In this document: piece after piece, positions 40,241-49,812 of the stretch
How positions within the stretch are numbered: the first letter of the stretch is position 1
Layout: every line of letters begins with the position of its first letter
Source: Bufo bufo
Lineage: Eukaryota; Chordata; Amphibia; Anura; Bufonidae
NCBI RefSeq assembly: GCF_905171765.1
Contig: NC_053389.1
Span: 218,432,624 to 218,496,623, forward strand
Direction: 5' to 3'
Length of the DNA stretch: 64,000 bases
Notes under the pieces: generated by a model
Database searches by the model: none
The model's input: only the letters and a program-made list of their open reading frames with translations
Told to the model about the DNA's origin: nothing
Made by a program: the position numbers and the translations under genes

Positions 40241-41080
40241 TGTAACGGACCGCTTCAGCAGACAAGGGGTTAAAATCCGTTTAGGCGATAAGCCCCTTTC
40301 TGAGAGACAGGCACAGCTACTTGCAGAACACCAACTCCCGAACTGGATACAAAGTAGCACTCCAAACTGGAACCTCACGAATAGCTGCTAGCAGACGAAC
40401 AGGAAAAGCATACAATCCTGGCAATCGGTCCTCTAACAGCATACAGTGAATCCCCCCAATAATGAGACAAGGCTCCGTGTTGAGGGTCAAACAGTGGTCT
40501 GCCTGTACTTCACGTACAGCCTCTTTTATTCATAAACCACAAACATAGTACTGCCCACAGGGGTTTGAAATACAACCAATCAGTAATTAACAACACATAC
40601 AATGTAACTACAGCAACCAATCGTTCACGCCCCCAGAGGACCAGAATGAAGACTGTGACATAGGACAACATATCCCCACAATGCATCATGGTCTCCTCCC
40701 CTCTGTCTGGAGACAACCTGAGGAGCAATCCAATTATCTCTCAGAACAAAGGGAGATCGCCAATACACATGTAGATACAACAGGACAGACATCACCATTT
40801 AAACACACAATGGGACAATGGCACAATAGAAACACACCCAGCATTTTCCTCCCAATCTGACAAGTTACAATTATTATAGATTGTTACAACTTTGTGAGTT
40901 TACATTGGCCATACATATAACTTACATTAATTCAAACAGTATAACGTGGGGACAAACCTATCCAAAATTCACTTGAATCGGTTCAGGGGTTTAAAAGTTA
41001 GTATATGGCCCATAATCCTGGGGCAAGAGGCCAGCAGCCAGTCCTCTCCAAAACCCAGTGGCGAGGTCGGTTTCGCCACA
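40241..41080 (-). repeat. 5' LTR of the 840-bp-LTR element
   Basis: Pairs with 33054-33893. Confidence 0.95.
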
Positions 41081-41288
41081 CATATGCTAAACTGTTACTA
41101 AAGCCCTGCTGAACACATTGCTGCCCCCTGCTGGTTTACATGGAAATTACAGCAAATACATTTAACAAGGGTTTCAATGTACATATGTGAGGAATATTAA
41201 ATAAAATCACAGTAGATAACAAGGCACATGTTACCAACAAATAGTAGCAGGGAAAAAGAGTTTAGTAACATAACTCTGGGATGTTACA
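41081..41288 (-). repeat. 5' LTR of cold-shock copy 2, second part
   Basis: Starts with the CATAT duplication and ends GGGATGTTACA. It contains TTGCTGCCCCCTGCTGGT and GGAAATTACAGCAAATA, matching the end of the copy-1 LTR (12530-12696). Confidence 0.88.
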
Positions 41289-42132
41289 GATGCAGGAGGA
41301 GGAACCATGATCACAGCAGGGTGGCACCCAGACCAGCTCGTGGCCATCACTGGTGCGTGGATGGGGGGATACAGAGGACACAGACGATACACCTCCCACA
41401 GAGGACAGCTTTTCGTTGCCTCTGGGCAGCCTGGCACACATGAGCAATTACATGCTGCAGTGTCTCCGCAACGACCGCCGAGTTGCCCACATTCTAACTT
41501 GTGCTGATTACTGGGTTGCCACGCTGCTGGATCCCCGTTACAAGGACAACGTACCGTCCTTAATTCCGTCACTGGAGCGTGATCGTAAGATGCGCGAGTA
41601 CAAGCACACGCTGGTAGACGCACTGCTGGTGGCATTCCCACCTGACAGCGGGGGCACAGTGGAAGCACAAGGTGAAGGCAGAGGATGAGGAAGAGGTCAC
41701 CAATGCAGCTGGGGCACCGCCAGCACCTCAGAAGGCAGGGTTAGCATGGCCGAAATGTGGAAAAGCTTTGTCAGCACGCCACAACAACCAGCACCACCAG
41801 CTGATATGGAACGTCTTAGCAGGAGGCAGCATTTCACCAACATGGTGGAGCAGTATGTGTGCACACGCCTACACGTACTGAATGACGGGTCGGCCCCCTT
41901 CAACTTCTGGGTCTCCAAATTGGGCACATGGCCTGAGCTTGCCCTTTACGCCTTGGAGGTGCTGGCCTGCCCTGCAGCCAGTGTATTGTCTCAACGTGTG
42001 TTTAGCACGGCAGGGGGCTTCATCACAGACAAGCGCAGCCGCCTGTCCACAGCCAATGTGGACAAGCTCACGTTTATTAAAATGAACCAGGCATGGATCC
42101 CTCAGGACTTGTCCGTACCTTGTGCAGAATAG
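41289..42132 (+). pseudogene. hAT transposase, C-terminal part
   Basis: Two frames. 41353-41688 has LRNDRRVAHILTCADYW and LLDPRYKDNV, the typical segment of hAT transposases before the dimerisation domain. 41746-42132 has MEQ-type VEQYVCTRL, then LALYALEVLACPAASVLSQR and VFSTAGGFITDKRSRLS, the hAT C-terminal dimerisation domain. A frame change at about 41690 separates them. The BED finger and the catalytic N-terminal half are absent because the sequence begins at the LTR of cold-shock copy 2. It belongs to the giant hAT element at 17883-49632. Confidence 0.88.
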
Positions 42133-42464
42133 ACATGTATACCGGCACTAAGCAGCCATTGTTATACTGCAGTGTAATTGCTCAGGTTTGTATTTTGTAT
42201 ATTTCCCACTACTTTGGAGTGTACCTTAATTTTACTAAATTAAATTAAAACCAAAAACCTGTGTTGGCTATCTCGTCCTCCTCCACCACCGCTTCCACCT
42301 ACTCCGCTATGTCCACCGCCTCCTCAAACTCCTACTCCATATGGAACTCCACCTCATAAATCCATTTTTTAAAAATATCATTTCACTACTTTGTCATTAA
42401 CATTTTCTGGTGAAATTCACCAATTTTTGGGTGTATAGTACCACTGCTATACCTATTAGACAGG
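42133..42464 (+). repeat. hAT 3' flank and start of the ~100-bp satellite
   Basis: An untranslated stretch with a CTCCTCCACC-type pyrimidine tract (42268-42345), which recurs at 49245-49330, is followed by the first unit of the satellite: GGTGAAATTCACCAATTTTT, GGTGTATAGTACCACTGC, TATACCTA(T/G)TAGACAGG. Confidence 0.8.
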
Positions 42465-42468
42465 TTAA

Positions 42469-44918
42469 CCCCTTAGGGACCCATGACGTATCGGTACGGC
42501 ATGGTTCCCGAGTCCTTAAGGACCCATGACGTACCGGTACGTCATGTGTTGTTCCGATCACCACCGCCTGGCGGGCGGAACAAGGTTCCTGCTCAAATCA
42601 TTGAGCAGGCACCTCGGTTAAATGCGCGGGGGGGTCTCGTGACCGCAAACCGCAGGTCAATTCAGACCTGCGGCTTTTACCTGGTGCGGCGGTGGTCGGC
42701 GGTGCCATCGGGTCCCCCTTGGGGGGGACCCGATGGCATGGAAGGCAGCGCGATGCCTAAGGAAGGCATCGCGCTGCCTTCCGGTGACGAGCCTGTGAGA
42801 TCCAGCCCCCTGGATCTCACAGGCAGGAAGCTGTATAAGTAATTCACACTGTATTACTCATACAGCCAATTCATTCCAATACAGAAGTATTGGAATTCAT
42901 TGTAAAGGATTAGACCCCCAAAAGTTCAAGTCCCAAAGTGGGACAAAAAATAAAGTGAAATAAAAGTTGAAAAAAATAAAGTTTTCCCCCAAAAAATTAA
43001 AAGTTTCAAGTAAAAATAAACAAAAACATCAATTTCCCCAAATAAAGTTTTAAAAAATTGGTAAAAAATAGGGGGAGGGGGGGAAGTATACATATTAGGT
43101 ATCGCCGTGTCCGTATCGACCGGCTCTATAAAAATATCACATGACCTAACCCCTCAGATGAACACCGTAAAAAATTTAAAATAAAAACTGTGCTAAATAA
43201 ACCATTTTTTGTCACCTTACATCACAAAAAGTGTAATAGCAAGCGATCAAAAAGTCACACGCACCCCAAAATAGTGCCAATAAAACCGTCATCTCATCCC
43301 GCAAAAATCATACCCTACCCAAGGTAATCACCCAAAAACTGAAAAAATTATGGCTCTCAGACTATGGAAACACTAAATCATGATTTTCTTTGCTTCAAAA
43401 AAGAAATCATTGTGTAAAACTTACATAAATAAAAAAAAGTATACATATTAGGTATCGCCGCGTCCGTATCGACCGGCTCTATAAAAATATCACATGAACT
43501 AACCCCTCAGATAAACACCTTAAAAATGTAAAATAAAAACTGTGCTAAATAAACAATTTTTTGTCACCTTACATCACAAAAAGTGTAATAGCAAGCGATC
43601 AAAAAGTCACACGCACCCCAAAATAGTGCCAATAAAACCGTCATCTCATCCCCCAAAAATCATACCCTACCCAAGGTAATCACCCAAAAACTGAAAAAAT
43701 TATGGTTCTCAGACTATGGAAACACTAAAACATGATTTTTTTTGCTTCAAAAAAGAAATCATTGTGTAAAACTTACATAAATAAAAAAAAGTATACATAT
43801 TAGGTATCGCCACATCCGTGAAAACCTGGTCTATAAAAATATCACATGATCTAACCTGTCAGATGAATGTTGTAAATAACAAAAAATAAAAACGGTGCCA
43901 AAACAGCTATTTCTTGTTATCTTGCCTCACAAAAAGTGTAATATAGAGCAACCAAAAATCATATGTACCCTAAACTAGTACCAACAATACTGCCACCCTA
44001 TCCTGTAGTTTCTAAAATGGGGCCACTTTTTTTTGGAGTTTCTACTCTAGGGGTGCATCAGGGGGGCTTCAAATGGGACATGGTGTCAGAAAAAACAGTC
44101 CAGCAAAATCTGCCTTCCAAAAACTGTATGGCATTCCTTTCCTTCTGCACCCTGCCGTGTGCCCGTACAGTAATTTACGACCACATATGGGGTGTTTCTG
44201 TAAACTGCAGAATCAGGGCCATAAATATTGAGTTTGGTTTGGCTGTTAACCCTTGCTTTGTAACTGGAAAAAAAAATTAAAATGGAAAATCTGCCAAAAA
44301 AGGGAAATTTTGAAATTGTATCTCTATTTTCCATTAATTCTAGTGGAACACCTAAAGGGTTAACAAAGTTTGTAAAATCAGTTTTGAATACCTTGAGGGG
44401 TGTAGTTTATAGAATGGGGGTAATTTTGGGGTAGTTTCTATTATGTAAGCCTCGCAAAGTGACTTCAGACCTGAACTGGTGCCTAAAAATTGGGTTTTTG
44501 AACATTTCTGAAAAATTTCAAGATTTGCTTCTAAACTTCTAAGCCTTGTAACATCCCTAAAAAATAAAATATCTTTCCCAAAATGATCCAAACATGAATT
44601 AGACATATGGGGAATGTAAAGTAATAACTATTTTTGGAGGTATTACTATGTATTATAGAAGTAGAGAAATTGAAACTTGGAAATTTGCAATTTTTTACAA
44701 ATTTTTGGTAAATTTGGTATTTTTTTTATAAATAAAAAAGATTTTTTTTTACTTCATTTTACCAGTGTCATGAAGTACAATATGTGACGAAAAAACTATC
44801 TCAGAATGGCTTGGATAAGTCAAAGCGTTTTAAATTATCAGCCCTTAAAGTGACACTGGTCAGATTTGCAAAAAATGGCCAAGTCCAGAAAGTGAAATAG
44901 GGCCGAGCCCTTAAGGGG
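42469..44918. mobile_element. TTAA-flanked non-autonomous element D
   Basis: TTAA at 42465-42468 and 44919-44922. Uninterrupted satellite reads GACAGGTTAAACAAAA, confirming the duplication. Ends CCCCTTAGGGACCCATGACG and CGAGCCCTTAAGGGG. Internal ~355-bp tandem units start TATACATATTAGGTATCGCC at about 43086, 43440 and 43795. Related to element A (2240-4068). No transposase. Confidence 0.87.
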
Positions 44919-44922
44919 TTAA

Positions 44923-45185
44923 ACAAAAAAATAATAATTGTCATTTACTTTTTCGGGTGAAATTCACCAATTGTGGCGTGTATAGTACCACTGCTATACC
45001 TAGTGGAACGGTAAAAAAAAATAAAAAAAATTGTCAGTTACAATTTATGGGGAAATTAACAAATTTTTGGGTGTATAGTACCACTGCTATACCTAGTAGA
45101 CAGGTTAAACAAAACAAAAAAATTGTCATTTACATTTTATGGTGAAATTCACCAATTTTGGTGTGTATAGTACCACTGCTATAGG
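44923..45185 (+). repeat. ~100-bp satellite of the hAT element, second block
   Basis: Three units with GGTGAAATTCACCAATT and GTATAGTACCACTGCTATAC, separated by A-rich spacers. The block resumes at 48339 after a LINE insertion. Confidence 0.88.
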
Positions 45186-45284
45186 CCATAGGCCTAACTA
45201 ACTGCAACAAAGTCCTCAAAAATAAAAATACAGCCGCAAAATGCCAATATTCTAAAAGGGTCCAAAAACAGAGCCTGGAAACTA

Positions 45285-46874
45285 CAAACCGGATTCCAAA
45301 AAAGTTGGGACACTAAACAAATTGTGAATAAAAACTGAATGTAATGATGTGGAGATTGCAAATGTCAATATTTTATTTGTAATAGAACGTAGATGACAGA
45401 TCAAACGTTTAATCCGAGTAAATGTATCATTTTAAAGGAAAAATATGTTGATTCAAAATTTCATGGTGTCAACAAATCCCAAATAAGTTGGGACAAGTAG
45501 CAATAAGAGGCTGGAAAAAGTAAATTTGAGCATAACGAATAGCTGGAAGACTAAAAAACACTAATTAGGTCAGTTGGCAACATGATTGGGTATAAAAAGA
45601 GCTTCTCAGAGTGGCAGTGTCTCTCAGAAGCCAAGATGGGTAGAGGATCACCAATTCCCACAATGTTGCGCAGAAAGATAGTGGAGCAATATCAGAAAGG
45701 TGTTACCCAGCGAAAAATTGCAAAGACTTTGCATCTATCATCATCAACTGGGCATAACATCATCCGAAGATTCTGAGAATCTGGAACAATCTCTGTGCGT
45801 AAGGGTCAAGGCCGTAAAACCATACTGGATGCCCGTGATCTCCGGGCCCTTAAACGACACTGCACCACAAACAGGAATGCTACTGTAAAGGAAATCACAG
45901 AATGGGCTCAGGAATACTTCCAGAAACCATTGTCAGTGAACACAATCCACCGTGCCATCCGCCGTTGCCAGCTGAAACTCTACAGTGCAAAGAAGAAGCC
46001 ATTTCTAAGCAAGATCCACAAGCTCAGGCGTTTTCACTGGGCCAGGGATCATTTAAAATGGAGTGTGGCAAAATGGAAGACTGTTCTGTGGTCAGACGAG
46101 TCACGATTCGAAGTTCTTTTTGGAAATCTGGGACGCCATGTCATTCGGACCAAAGAGGACTAGGACAACCCAAGTTGTTATCAACGCTCAGTTCAGAAGC
46201 CTGCATCTCTGATGGTATGGGGCTGCATGAGTGCGTGTGGCATGGGCAGCATGCATGTCTGGAAAGGCACCATCAATGCAGAAAAATATATTCAAAAGAA
46301 CAAAATATGCTCCCATCCAGACGTCATCTCTTTCAGGGAAGACCCTGCATTTTTCAACAAGATAATGCCAGACCACATTCTGCATCAATCACAACATCAT
46401 GGCTGCGTAGGAGAAGGATCCGGGTACTGAAATGGCCAGTCTGCAGTCCAGATCTTTCACCTATAGAGAACATTTGGCGCATCATAAAGAGGAAGGTGCA
46501 ACAAAGAAGGCCCAAGACGATTGAACAGTTAGAGCCCTGTATTAGACAAGAATGGGAGAGCATTCCTATTTCTAAACTTGAGAAACTGATCTCCTCGTTC
46601 CCCAGACGTCTGTTGAGTGTTGTAAGAAGAAGAAGAGATGCCACACAGTGGTGAAAATGGCCTTGTCCCAACTTTTTGGGGATTTGTTGACACCATGAAA
46701 TTCTGATTCAACATATTTTTCCCTTAAAATGGTACATTTTCTCAGTTTAAACTTTTGTTCCGTGATTTATGTTCTATTCTGAATAAAATATTAGAAGTTG
46801 GCACCTCCACATCATTGCATTCAGTTTTTATTCACGATTTGTATAGTGTCCCAACTTTTTTGGAATCCGGTTTG
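45285..46874 (+). mobile_element. Tc1/mariner transposon
   Basis: 1.59 kb with inverted ends CAAACCGGATTCCAAAAAAG and a matching right end (CTTTTTTGGAATCCGGTTTG), flanked by TA (45283-45284, 46875-46876). Long TIRs with inner repeats (GTTGGGAC, TTGATTCA...ATTTCATGGTG) and one broken transposase gene. Confidence 0.95.
45636..46654 (+). pseudogene. Tc1 transposase (DD34E), broken
   Basis: Starts near MGRGSPIPTMLRRKIVEQY. The N-terminal paired-type helix-turn-helix (GVTQRKIAKTLHLSSST) ends in a TGA at about 45775. The catalytic domain has LWSDESRF (first Asp), IFQQDNARPHSA (second Asp) and PDLSPIENIW (Glu), the Tc1 DD34E set. A TAG and frame change at about 46161 and further frame changes near 46330-46440 break it. 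Not functional, but its ends could be moved in trans. Confidence 0.9.
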
Positions 46875-46875
46875 T

Positions 46876-47815
46876 ATAGGCCGGTAAGTTTAACATCTGT
46901 TGTGGGTAAACTGTTTGAAGGTTTTCTGAGAGATGCTATCTTAGAGCATCTCAACGGAAATAAGCAAATAACGCCATATCAGCATGGCTTCGTGAGGAGG
47001 TAAGTTCTAGACTTGACAGCAGCGAATCAATGGATGTCGTATGTCTAGACTTCTCCAAAGCATTTGACACTGTACCGCATAAAAGGTTAGTATGTAAAAT
47101 GAGAATGCTCGGACTGTGAGAAAACATCTGTATGTGGGTAAGTAACTGGCTCAATGATAGAAAACAGAGGGTGGTTATTAACGGTACACACTCAGATTGG
47201 GTCACTGTCACTAGTGGGGTACCTCAGGGGTCAGTATTGGGCCCTATTCTCTTCAATATATTTATTAATGACCTTGTAGAAGGCTTGCATAGTAAAGTAT
47301 CAATTTTTGCAGATGACACTAAACTGTGTAAAGTAATTTACACTGAAGAGGACAGTATACTGCTACAGAGCGATCTGGATAGATTGGAGGCTTGGGCAGA
47401 TAAGTGGCAGATGAGGTTTAACACTGACAAATGCAAAGTTATGCACATGGGAAGGAATAATGCAAGTCACTCGTACATACTAAATGATAAAACACTCGGA
47501 AACACTGACATGGAAAAGGATCTAGGAATTTTAATAAACAGCAAACTAAGCTGCAAAAACCAGTGTCAGGCAGCTGCTGCCAAGGCCAATAAGATAATGG
47601 GTTGCATCAGAAGGAGCATAGATGCCTGTGATGAGAACATAGTCCTACCACTTTACAAATCGCTAGTCAGACCACACATGGAGTACTGTGTACAGTTCTG
47701 GGCTCCTGTAAACAAGGCAGACATAGCAGAGCTGGAGAAGGTCCAGAGGAGGGCAACAAAAGTAATAACTGGAATGGGGCAACTACAGTACCCTGAAAGA
47801 TTATCCAAAAATTAG
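46876..47815 (+). pseudogene. LINE reverse transcriptase, copy 1
   Basis: Begins with RPVSLTSVVGKLFEGFLRDA. A ~50-bp deletion near 47000 removes the DRSCQTN part that copy 2 keeps. Then LDFSKAFDTVPHKRL, a stop near 47118, SGVPQGSVLGPILFNIFIND, FADD (47306-47317) with FADDTKLCKV, and a thumb and C-terminal region with VRPHMEYCVQFWAPVNK and ERVQRRATKVI-like sequence to 47815. These are CR1/L2-type RT motifs. Confidence 0.88.
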
Positions 47816-47862
47816 CGTTATTCACTTTAGACAAAAGACAACTGAGGGGAGATCTAATTAAT

Positions 47863-48180
47863 ATGCATAAATATATCAGGGGTCAGTACAGAGATCTATC
47901 CCATCATCTATTTATCCCCAGGACTGTGATTGTGATGAGGGGACATCCTCTGCGTCTGGAGGAAAGAAGGTTTGTACACAAACATAGAAAAGGATTCTTT
48001 ACGGTAAGAGCAGTGAGACTATGGAACTCTCTGCCTGAGGAGGTGGTGATGGTGAGTACAATAAAGGAATTCAAGAGGGGCCTGGATGTATTTCTGGAGC
48101 GTAATAATATTACAGGCTATAGCTACTTGAGAGGGGTCGTTGATCCAGGGAGTTATTCTGATTGCCTGATTGGAGTCGGG
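47863..48180 (+). pseudogene. LINE ORF2 C-terminal region, copy 1
   Basis: Reads MHKYIRGQYRDLSHHLFIP, then RRFVHKHRKGFFTVRAVRLW and NSLPEEVVMVSTIKEFKRG. This is the usual C-terminal part of CR1/L2-like ORF2 proteins in amphibians, out of frame with the RT after 47815. Confidence 0.8.
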
Positions 48181-48338
48181 AAGAAATTTTTTATTCCCCA
48201 AAAGTGGGGAAAATTGGCTTCTACCTCACAGGTTTTTTTTTTTGCCTTCCTCTGTATCAACTTGCAGGATAACAGGCCGAACTGGATGGACAAATGTCTT
48301 TTTTCGGCCTTATGTACTATGTTACTATGTTACTATGC

Positions 48339-48640
48339 TATACCTAGTGGACCGGTAAAAAAATTTTTTTTTAAATTGTCAGTTACATTTCCTGCCGAAA
48401 TAAACACATTTTTGGGTGTATAGTACCACTTCTATACCTAGCAGACAGGTTAAAAAAATAAAAATTGTCAGTCATATATTCTGGTGAAATTCACCAATTT
48501 TTGTGTGTTGTACCACTCCTATACCTAGTAGACCGGAAAAAAAAAAATTGTCAGTTACATTTTTGGGTGAAATTCACCAATTTTTGGGTGTAATATACCC
48601 CTCCTCTACCTAGTTGACAGCTTGGGTTGACATTATACAA
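48339..48640 (+). repeat. ~100-bp satellite of the hAT element, third block
   Basis: Three further units (TATACCTAGTGGACCGG, CACATTTTTGGGTGTATAGT and so on). The following 48641-48960 is AT-rich and holds nothing I recognise. Confidence 0.85.
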
Positions 48641-48960
48641 TTTTAGACGTGAATAAACACCTGCTATGCATAGGTGACAGGGAATAAAATTTTATAAATG
48701 ATTCAGTAATTAATGCGCACCACATCCTTACATTCAATGCTTAAACTTTGAAAAGTTGTCACACTTTTATGCTTTAATAATTTCTCCCATATTTCAACTC
48801 TAATTTTAAATTTGAAAAAATGAATCCTCCCTTGGATGTGGTCTCTCTTTCTCACGCTCCCTCTCTGGCCTGGAACGCTGATTCCCCGCCACCCGTGATC
48901 ACCATGGTAGGCGCATAAAAGAACATCGAAAGTTGATAGAGCAGATATCAAATTGGATCG

Positions 48961-49632
48961 TGAACATCACGGGGACGTGCGACATGGTGGGGCAGTAAGT
49001 GTGCACACGCCTACACGAACTGACTGACAGGGATCAGCCCCTGCAACTTCTGGGTCTCCAAATTGGGCACATGGCCTGAGCTTGCCCTTTACCCCTTGGA
49101 GGTGCTGGCCTGCCCTGCAGCCAGTGTATTGTCTGAACGTGTGTTTAGCATGACTGGAGGGGGTTATCACAGGTTATATTTACCAATGTTTTGGGGTGTA
49201 CCCTAATTTTAAAAATAAAATTTAAAACCAAAAACCAGTGTAGGCTACCTCCTCCTCCACCGCCGCTTCCACCTACACCGCCACATCCACCGCCTCCTCA
49301 ACCTCCTACTCCATATGGACCTGGTCCTCCTAGATCAAGATTATTATTTTTTATTTTTACGTATTTTATGTTATTTAAAGTCAGTTCCCTATCCACATTA
49401 GTTTGCAGAGCACTTGCCATGCTCTTAACCACATTTTGACGCCATTTTCAGCCCTCTAGCCCTTTCCATAACATTTTTACAGCCATTTTAGTGTTCAAAA
49501 GTTCAGGTCCCCATTGACTTCAATGGGGTTCGGGTTCAAGTTCGGGTCAAGTTCGGGTCCCGAACTCAAACTTTTTTCCGAAGTTTGGCCGAACCCGTCG
49601 AACCCGAATATCCAGGTGTCCGCTCAACTCTA
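48961..49632 (+). pseudogene. second copy of the hAT transposase 3' end and 3' terminus
   Basis: 48972-49170 repeats the dimerisation-domain coding text of 41845-42020 (GGGTCTCCAAATTGGGCACA, TGAGCTTGCCCTTTACCC) but with frameshifts. The CTCCTCCACC tract recurs at 49245-49330. The element then ends with TTCGGGTTC-rich inverted motifs and GTCCGCTCAACTCTA. Either an internal duplication or a second copy merged by recombination. Confidence 0.8.
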
Positions 49633-49640
49633 GTTGAGAT
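49633..49640. other. 8-bp target-site duplication of the hAT element (right)
   Basis: GTTGAGAT, identical to 17875-17882. The sequence after it (GGTATTAAAGGGGGAAGG) is taken to be the continuation of the DIRS remnant on the left. Confidence 0.9.
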
Positions 49641-49684
49641 GGTATTAAAGGGGGAAGGTAAGTATGAGGGGGACAAACAGAAGT

Positions 49685-49812
49685 AACCAATACCTCCGTC
49701 ATGCATTCAGAATGCATTATAGTAAAACTGATCCGTTTTGGACCGCTTGTGAGAGCCCTGAACAGATCTCACAAGCGGAAAGCCAAAACGTGAGTGTGAA
49801 AGTAGCCTTAAA
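49685..49812. mobile_element. hAT-like MITE fragment
   Basis: Contains ACCGCTTGTGAGAGCCCTGA with an inverted partner (CAGATCTCACAAGCGG) and ends GAGTGTGAAAGTAGCCTT, the inverse of the left end of the element at 13933. Confidence 0.6.

Larger units (their letters stand above)
33054..41080 (-). mobile_element. non-autonomous LTR element with 840-bp LTRs and Gln/Pro repeat ORF
   Basis: Two 840-bp LTRs (33054-33893 and 40241-41080, TGTAACGG...CGCCACA on the plus strand) and target duplication CATAT (33049-33053, 41081-41085). The orientation is minus: the 5' LTR is on the right with primer site, and the polypurine tract is beside the left LTR. Without the chromovirus inserted in it, the interior is only about 1 kb and codes for one repeat-rich protein. 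No pol. The two LTRs differ at few positions, so insertion was fairly recent. Confidence 0.93.
30951..41288 (-). mobile_element. cold-shock LTR retroelement (copy 2), truncated and interrupted
   Basis: Minus-strand relative of 7188-12696. The 5' LTR is 32322-33053 plus 41081-41288 (ends TGCAATGAGCAGG and GGGATGTTACA), split by the LTR element at 33054-41080. The primer site reads TTGGCGTCACAAACAGG. The interior keeps the N-terminal two thirds of the cold-shock ORF. The rest is deleted: at about 31016 the ORF is joined to the last ~66 bp of the 3' LTR (30951-31016, matching 32327-32393). Confidence 0.85.
45186..48338 (+). mobile_element. 5'-truncated CR1/L2-like LINE, copy 1
   Basis: Sequence from the RT region to the 3' end, which finishes in a tandem TACTATGTTACTATG tail. 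Flanked by GCTATA on both sides inside the satellite. It is interrupted by a Tc1 element whose removal at TA restores the text GAGCCTGGAAACTA/TAGGCCGGTAAG, as in copy 2. Confidence 0.85.
17883..49632 (+). mobile_element. giant nested hAT transposon
   Basis: Bounded by 15-bp TIRs and perfect GTTGAGAT duplications 31.7 kb apart. Its own sequence is about 7 kb: 17883-21035, 23048-23801, 29009-29291, 41289-42464, 44923-45185 and 48339-49632. The rest is later insertions. Own features are a 5' end rich in TTCGGGTTCG inverted motifs, a ~185-bp satellite, the C-terminal transposase part, a ~100-bp satellite, and a 3' end with a second copy of the transposase 3' region and TTCGGGTTCG motifs. The N-terminal BED finger and first catalytic region are missing, lost around the junction at ~30950. 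Confidence 0.85.
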
